Of a stretch of 64,000 bases of DNA, positions 59,301-64,000 are shown piece by piece (position 1 is the stretch's first letter; each line of letters starts with the position of its first letter). The stretch spans positions 18,795,840 through 18,859,839 of the forward strand of contig CM054116.1 of assembly GCA_028673005.1 (NCBI GenBank), in the 5' to 3' direction. A program made the translations under genes and the position numbers. This stretch comes from Tanypteryx hageni. Taxonomy: Eukaryota > Arthropoda > Insecta > Odonata > Petaluridae. The notes below the pieces were generated by a model that was not told the DNA's origin, did no database searches, and saw only the letters and a list, made by a program, of their open reading frames with translations.

Positions 59301-60992
59301 CCGAAATCCCGGGATTTAGGTTTACCTAATCCCGAGATTTCGGGATAGAAATTTTGGACGGGATCCCGGGACTGCAATCCCTAAACATTGGAGGTGCAAA
59401 AAGTACAGGTTCTAAGAATCTTTTCCGGAAATTATCGGACAACTGTAGTAGAACATTTGTGGGGATCCGTTGCGCGGAACACATTTACATTAAAACGGTC
59501 TGTGGAAGTTGGTATTGTAAAAATATTCAGATTTGTTCATATGGACACGGTACGAGTGGAGACACTGAAATCATTTTGTGATTTTAACGACAAATTTTGT
59601 CGCATACGAGCACAAGATTTCTGAGACTTATGCTTACTCTTGAAAGAATAAATACTAAAAATGGTTCAACAGCTTATTTTTTTATCAGTTAAAATGCACC
59701 CGTTATTCTTCCGAAATTTGCCGAAGATCCTAAGTCAGAACTTTGGTTCTAGTTCTTACACAATGTTGATGCCATTTCCAAAGTGGAGGGGAAGCCGCAT
59801 GTGAATTTTTGCGCATGTATAAGAATTTGGAAGAGAAAGAAATCTAAGTTATTTCCGCCCAAAGTGAAAGAATTGGAGAGGAAAAGTGCTAACGATGGTA
59901 CAGCCTTCCCTCGTTTTACGAACTTAATTCGTTCCACGAAAACTGTTCGTCATGCGAAAACTCGTAAAACAAAGATTATTTTCCCATTGCATCGTCAAAC
60001 GGTAGTTCGTAAAACGAGGGAAGGTGCATTCATTCATCCATCCATCAAGATGATCCTATCCAATTAAGTAAAGGACGAAAATTGGATGCACTCGAACAGC
60101 TAGAGATAATTATTTGTAAAGACTCGCCCCTCTTAAATAAATACCTTTTCCACAATCATTCGGCTCTATTTAGCTTACCGAATATTTTTTTAATACTTTG
60201 TATGAACATTGTTGTCTTTGGCCCTTTTACCAAGTTTTCGTAACTTTTTGTAACATTTGGCTAGTATGATGCTTTCGCCTTCGTTTCCCAACCGCTCATT
60301 CAATTACCTTAATCACCTGATGATGCTGCGATCGTAGTGAAACCGGTCGTGTTTAAATTTAAATTTGTGGAAACTACAAAGTCATTTTTTCATTATTACA
60401 TATTGGAAATTATGTGACTCAGCAACTTGGGCAAAAGAAATATTTTATGGAACTGTAAAATAATTTTATTTTTCTGAGATTTGAATAAGCTTTGTTACTT
60501 TTTGTTTCATTAAATTGTAAATTTTTTTGAGAAACTTAATAAACTTCATTTCATGACTACGTATTGGTTTTAAGTCATCCTGATGTTTTGCTCTTCAGGC
60601 TGAAGAGCAGGCGCATGACCCCTCCTCTCCTCACGTCAGAGGTAGTCAACCGCCGGGAAAACACGTGAGTGTTACCCTATTTATATGGTTAATCTATATA
60701 TGTCTGTGTAATAATAAAACAATAAATACATAATTATATAGTCAACAACAAAACATTAGTTCTCCTATCAAAAGATTGAAAATATAAATAACAATTATCT
60801 GTTGAATTGCATTTATGTTCTTTGTAATGTTTAGATGCTTCTACCAGCTTCCTTAGTAGACCATTTTTTCCCCAGGTCAGATTTTGCGACGAGGTGACCG
60901 CGTCAAATGGCAATGGACACGCAGAATTGGTAAATTTTCATTCAAGTATCTTATTGCGCCGCCCCAGCTCGCTGCTCGCAACAATCCCGTAA
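56301..60992 (+). CDS. Small single-pass membrane protein with SILK and RVxF motifs (multi-exon)
   Basis: Five coding exons fit in frame: 56301-56313 (ATG, codes MSGR plus one base, donor gtaatt), 56919-57094 (acceptor cggcag, donor gtaagt), 57325-57375, 60599-60664 and 60876-60929. All later junctions are phase 0. The protein has an acidic N-terminus (FYDELAND) and one membrane segment at about residues 14-35 (VALGLAIFLSCLLLAFWVWE). A basic flank (RRYCVGRSRRW) suggests the C-terminus faces the cytosol. The tail contains PRGILKK (GILK at residues 70-73) and GKH-VRFCDEV (KHVRF at 101-105). These match the SILK ([GS]IL[RK]) and RVxF docking motifs by which regulators bind protein phosphatase 1. 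The end is uncertain: the fifth exon either splices at gtaaat (60930) or reads on to TAA at 60990-60992, giving about 140 residues. I do not recognise the family; role as a membrane anchor for PP1 is inference. Confidence 0.6.
57574..59391 (-). mobile_element. hAT element with intact 8-bp target duplication, intronic
   Basis: Element 57582-59383 (1802 bp) is flanked by the direct 8-bp repeat AACATTGG (57574-57581 and 59384-59391), the expected hAT signature. Its ends are inverted: TGGGGATTGCCATCCCGG on the left and, complemented, TAGGGATTGCAGTCCCGG on the right. Many aatcccggg-type subterminal motifs lie inside both ends. It lies in the intron between exons 57325-57375 and 60599-60664 of the membrane-protein gene, on the opposite strand. 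Confidence 0.85.
58221..59273 (-). pseudogene. Degraded hAT transposase inside the intronic hAT element
   Basis: Minus-strand frames in element order: a long N-terminal piece with an acidic serine-rich stretch (SDESFSSSDETDEDDS) and LLIQKIRKTVILFRKS. Then, after frameshifts, a scrap with IRTRWNSL near 58830 (the RW motif of hAT). Then a 153-codon frame MEALCRRDANLLTRETALEI to RRTKLSGVLRYL. The order and motifs fit a BED/hAT transposase. The first catalytic Asp region and the C-terminal dimerisation domain are missing or unreadable, so it is non-functional. Confidence 0.75.
59904..60024. mobile_element. 121-bp MITE with perfect 20-bp inverted repeats
   Basis: ccttccctcgttttacgaac at 59904-59923 is exactly complementary to 60005-60024. 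The left flank ggtaca-g and the CAG-CCTTCCCTCG start suggest a Tigger/pogo-type end with TA target. The right outer bases do not match, so the precise ends and target duplication are uncertain. It lies in an intron of the membrane-protein gene. Confidence 0.75.
60309..60356 (+). ncRNA. Hammerhead-ribozyme-like motif
   Basis: Core CTGATGA (60317-60323) and GAAA (60339-60342) are spaced by a short hairpin CTGC-GATC-GTAG (60326-60337, one G-T pair). After GAAA, ACC faces GGT to make a minimal stem III (60342-60347), leaving C60348 at the cleavage position. The flanks pair as stem I: TTAA-T-CAC (60309-60316) with GTG-T-TTAA (60349-60356), with one mismatch. Hammerheads of this kind are known from Penelope-like and other retroelements. 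The stem II base next to the core is not canonical (T instead of G-C), and stem III has no loop, so cleavage activity is doubtful. Confidence 0.4.
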
Positions 60993-61425
60993 TGACGTTT
61001 GGCGGACGTTCTGCCTGCTAACATTCTTGCAGCTTCACAGAACGATATAACATTAGCAAAGTATTTCAATCAAGTTCGATAAATCAAAATTCATTCTTTA
61101 CCTTTTTGCGAAAAAATCTTCTTAGGATTAATTTTTAATTATTTTATTACGATGGTGGCCTGAGTCGCGCGCGGACATTTTGACAGCATGGGAAAATTTT
61201 TCCCGTTTAAAAAATAAAATACCATTTGCGAATAGGTTTAGTAAATGTTTGCCAGTAAATATGTAATACTTCTCATAACCAGCGACTTCAGCGAGGGCCA
61301 AAACGAGTATAGTGGAGCGAGGGGTTGTCGCGTGTAGCCCATGGAGCGGATGTAAACGGCTTGTGCACCATCGGCGCCAAAGTTGGAGAATCTAGTAAAA
61401 CTTAAAAAACGTGTTAAAATTTGCA
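60993..61425. other. Non-coding, nothing recognised
   Basis: No further exon of the membrane-protein gene could be identified here. Confidence 0.35.
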
Positions 61426-61640
61426 CCGGCACCGATATTACAATTCTAAGATATTTTGATACGCTAGAGAAAACTGCCCTGCACCACGGTTTTCGGATTT
61501 CCCAATTAAATCAAATGGGAAGGATAATAGATCCTGGAATCGAACCCGAGACGTTCAATATTCGAAACAAAAACTAACCTCGGGAGCTCGGCTCCGGTAG
61601 CGGGAGACTTCCACAAAGTGTCATGAAAAGCGGTCGATTG
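61426..61640 (-). mobile_element. tRNA-derived SINE (family 2), copy 2
   Basis: Reverse-oriented relative of 54770-54995. On the minus strand it carries a B box gggttcgattcc (61533-61546, a perfect GGTTCGANTCC) downstream of gagctcccgaggttag. The body gatattacaattctaagata is shared with copy 1. Confidence 0.65.
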
Positions 61641-62039
61641 GTGCAAAAGTTCATAGATAGGGGTTCAAGAGACGGTCCGGCGTCGGCGGCCGAGGAAGGA
61701 GAGACAAGGATGAAGAAGAAGACCTCTCGTTGGAGCCGGACGGGACGGAGGAAAGCTAAAATTCGACAAGTGCGTTGAGTTATACAGGTTGTAACGCGCC
61801 AGGGTTGTGGGGCGCGGCGGGGAGGAGAGTGGGGCCGTCGGGGGCGGGTAGGGCTGTCGTCGTAGGGGGAGGGACGGGATGGAGGTCGGGGACCGATTTC
61901 GGGGCTTCTTGGGCCTCTGAAAACTCGTGAGGCGATTCCTGGGGGATAGATTTCGTGGGGCAGATCTGTTCGGGAGGGTCGCTGGGCGTCCAAAGAGGCT
62001 GCTGCGAGGTGGGATATTGGCGAAAAAAAATTTTTCGGG
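61641..62039. other. GC-rich stretch, no gene recognised
   Basis: Strongly G-rich on the plus strand (C-rich on minus), giving a long proline-rich open frame on minus that I regard as composition-driven. It could be 3' sequence of the adjacent LINE. Confidence 0.4.
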
Positions 62040-62340
62040 GATGGGTGGGCGGGCGGGCGGTGGGTGTGAGATTGATTGATTGCAAATGTTTTATTGTTTG
62101 GGGAAATTCGTTCCATAGTCTGCAAGCGGTAATAATGATGGAACGCTGAAAATTACTGTCTTGTGATGAGGAATAAGGAGTTTATGCCTCCCTCTGGTAT
62201 TACGGTTATGTACAGTGTCTAAACTCCTGAATTCCGTGGAAAGATAATGTGGATTGTTATAAGTAAGTAATTGGTATAGTAAGGAAAGCAATGGAACCGT
62301 CTTCGGGACTTCAAATTTAACCAGTTTAGCTTCACGAGTG
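62040..62340 (-). pseudogene. LINE ORF2 C-terminal relic
   Basis: Minus strand: LLSLLYQLLTYNNPHYLSTE, then HNRNTRGRHKLLIPHHKT, then after one frameshift RSIIITACRLWNEFPQTIK and a short helical end. This NTR...L.IP..+T....S.....LWNxLP pattern is the usual C-terminus of Jockey/CR1-like LINE reverse transcriptases. Confidence 0.7.
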
Positions 62341-62390
62341 AATCAGAAATGTGGTTAGGGATTAGGTATAGTTGAATTTGCTATGTAGGC

Positions 62391-62470
62391 CAGGGGTCGG
62401 GAAGCTGAGGCTTCTGAGCCACATGCCTCTCTTTCATGACTTTCGTGCAGCTCCCTGCATTAAATCTCTC
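62391..62470 (+). mobile_element. Possible hAT-type element end
   Basis: caggggtcgggaagctgagg followed by cttctgagccacatg and gcagctccctgc resembles the CAGGGGTCGGCAACC-type ends of Charlie-like hAT elements. No partner end found. Confidence 0.35.
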
Positions 62471-62872
62471 AATTAACCCATTATTCCCCAAAACGTTTTT
62501 TTTTGCGTATTTTATGAAATTTTTGTATTACTATACATGAAATTGCCTTCTTTGGTAGCTTTTTCTTTTAAGTACTAAATGTACAAATTAATTCAACTAT
62601 TCTTGTTTTGTACACCTTCAAACATGTATATTTTTTTAAACTGCGAACTTGCGAAAAAAAGAATTTGCGTCAAAAATCTATTAATTTCAAATAGCAAAAT
62701 TTCAATAAATACAATTTTTCATTCCAGAATAGTTCATATTATAGACCACTTAGCATACACTTCTACTTTAGTTTAACTAATTTTATGATGCCTGTTACAT
62801 AGCTTTTAATTTTACAAAAAAGGAAATTAAACAATTTTAATTCTAGCACATGTAATTATTTCATATAAAAAA
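62471..62872. other. AT-rich non-coding
   Basis: No gene or repeat recognised; possibly interior of the element whose end is at 62391. Confidence 0.35.
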
Positions 62873-63171
62873 CTTAGGGTAGTGGTTCCCAAACTGTGTG
62901 CCGCAGTAGATTTTTATGGGTGCCGCAAAAAAACTTTGTTTAGTACATAAATGAATCAAGGATTTTCATGTGTTGGTGAGTAATTGGGCATTGAATTTTT
63001 TCTAATACATTGATTAAGTGGTAGATACAATGAATGGATGTGTCCAAAGATTGTAACACCCGTATCTAAAAATATAAAAAGCTTGTTACAAGGCTGGTGA
63101 GACGCGAAAACCTCTTTACCTTAGAAAGTATGCCGCAACTTAAAAACGCTTGGGAACTACTGATTTAGGGT
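62873..63171. mobile_element. 283-bp non-autonomous hAT MITE with near-perfect TSD
   Basis: Element 62881-63163 starts agtggttcccaaac and ends cttgggaactactga, inverted ends typical of hAT elements with CAGTGGTTCCCAA termini. Internally, tgccgca sequences repeat near both ends. Flanking 8-mers cttagggt (62873-62880) and tttagggt (63164-63171) match at 7 of 8. It carries no coding capacity. Confidence 0.75.
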
Positions 63172-63355
63172 GTCGAGGAACATAGCACTCTTTACAAATA
63201 AATATTGTCCTCTTGGAACAATGTTTACAATGGCGAAAGCGTGTTGATCCCTTGGTAATTACTTGGTCTCTGACATCGCGTTTGATTGAATCCAGTCCGA
63301 GCGAAATAGATGCGCGTGGATCTCTCCCAGCGGTCTCTGAGCCATAACGTCGCAA
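63172..63355 (-). pseudogene. Zinc-ribbon fragment, piggyBac C-terminus-like
   Basis: Minus-strand frame with GSTRFRHCKHCSKRTIFICK then ECYVPRHPK: a CxxC-x7-CxxC array followed by LHP-like sequence. This is the pattern of the cysteine-rich C-terminal domain of piggyBac-type transposases. The remainder of any transposase is not seen, and the reading frame is interrupted by the hAT MITE directly downstream. Confidence 0.45.
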
Positions 63356-63678
63356 AAGGAACTAAACACATTCCCTACGAAAATCTAAAATGGAATATTG
63401 TTATTCAATTAACTTCTATAAACATACCACCCTTCTTCGCAGGAAACATAGACTGCCCACCCAATAAAAGAACACCACCACTTTTTCGTTCAATTAGTTG
63501 ATCTGTACTGCGCAACGTATTGATCATTCACATCAACCCCACACTTATTTAAATAATACTGCTAAAGTAGTGAAAGGTATAGGTACGGTTGTATTCAATT
63601 TCTTGGCTACTGAATAGCGCCTAACATTTTTTAAGAAAGAAAACAAAGTTTTGTAAATAAGAAAAATTGGCAAAATAT
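63356..63678. other. Non-coding, nothing recognised
   Basis: No gene or repeat recognised before block C. Confidence 0.4.
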
Positions 63679-64000
63679 GTGATTAGTATACCTAAAAGGG
63701 AAATCTTATCTGCCCAGTGGCAACATTTGTTGCCACCTTAGTTTGCTGTCCAACTACGGTGGTGAAAAAAAATATTTCTAGATCGTTATTTTTTCATGTT
63801 AACTCTTACACAATGTAGAATTTACAAATAGAAGGAGAGAGAGAGAGATTATAATAAAACATTTACGGAAATTATATTCTACTTAGGGTAGAAAGATGAC
63901 AAGAGGCCAATAGAAATGGACGAACATAAAGAAACATTTGAAATTTTTGTTTAAACGGTATGGAAACAAAAATAACGCGGGCATTGAATATTTATTATAG
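63679..64000. repeat. Block C, copy 2 (runs off window end)
   Basis: Direct repeat of 43100-43421. The preceding sequence (ggcaaaatat) is unrelated to the hAT element that precedes copy 1, so this copy shows the repeat boundary without the array. Confidence 0.93.

Noticed and set aside
61574..62125. 183-codon proline-rich protein on minus strand
   Set aside because: Composition-driven frame in a G-rich stretch; its upstream end overlaps a recognisable LINE C-terminus in a different frame.

Overview
The window looks like arthropod, probably insect, nuclear DNA. It is AT-rich, has no operons or ribosome binding sites, carries spliced reading frames with GT/AG introns, and is packed with animal transposon families (hAT, Tc1/mariner-like DDE, jerky/Tigger, piggyBac-like, LINEs, tRNA-derived SINEs, MITEs). 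I cannot name the species. Only one stretch looks like an ordinary host gene (56.3-60.9 kb); a second possible host exon lies at 6.4-6.8 kb.

Layout. 1-12.6 kb: a direct duplication, block A (1-2431 and 10138-12557, offset about 10.1 kb), carries a decayed ZMYM1-type hAT relic. Between the copies lie a Tc1-like HTH fragment, a 21-bp minisatellite, an unusual 92-bp palindrome inside a candidate exon, and dispersed repeats. 12.6-43.1 kb: an array of about 4.88-kb composite units. Each unit holds a CGGBP1-like hAT transposase gene on one strand and a broken IS630/Tc1-like DDE gene on the other. There is a truncated unit, four full head-to-tail units, a partial fifth, then one unit in inverted orientation joined through a fold-back. 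Only the inverted unit keeps the whole hAT element with both terminal inverted repeats, so it is the likely founder or its closest relative. 43.1-56.3 kb: mostly non-coding, with block C (repeated at the far end, offset 20579), short tandem repeats, two tRNA-derived SINE families, and a LINE relic interrupted by a jerky-like element. 56.3-61.0 kb: a multi-exon gene for a small single-pass membrane protein, with candidate SILK and RVxF docking motifs for protein phosphatase 1. One of its introns hosts a hAT element with an intact 8-bp target duplication, a Tigger-like MITE and a hammerhead-ribozyme-like motif. 61-64 kb: SINE, LINE 3' end, hAT MITE, a piggyBac-like zinc ribbon, and the second copy of block C.

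How it works together: the amplified units probably cannot transpose by themselves. Every DDE copy has the same frameshifts, every hAT copy has an apparent one-base loss in exon 1, and the tandem copies add nonsense codons and lack the hAT 5' end. The array therefore looks like amplification by recombination or replication of an already dead composite. All coordinates, splice sites and motifs were read by eye; family names come from recognising conserved motifs and were not checked against databases.
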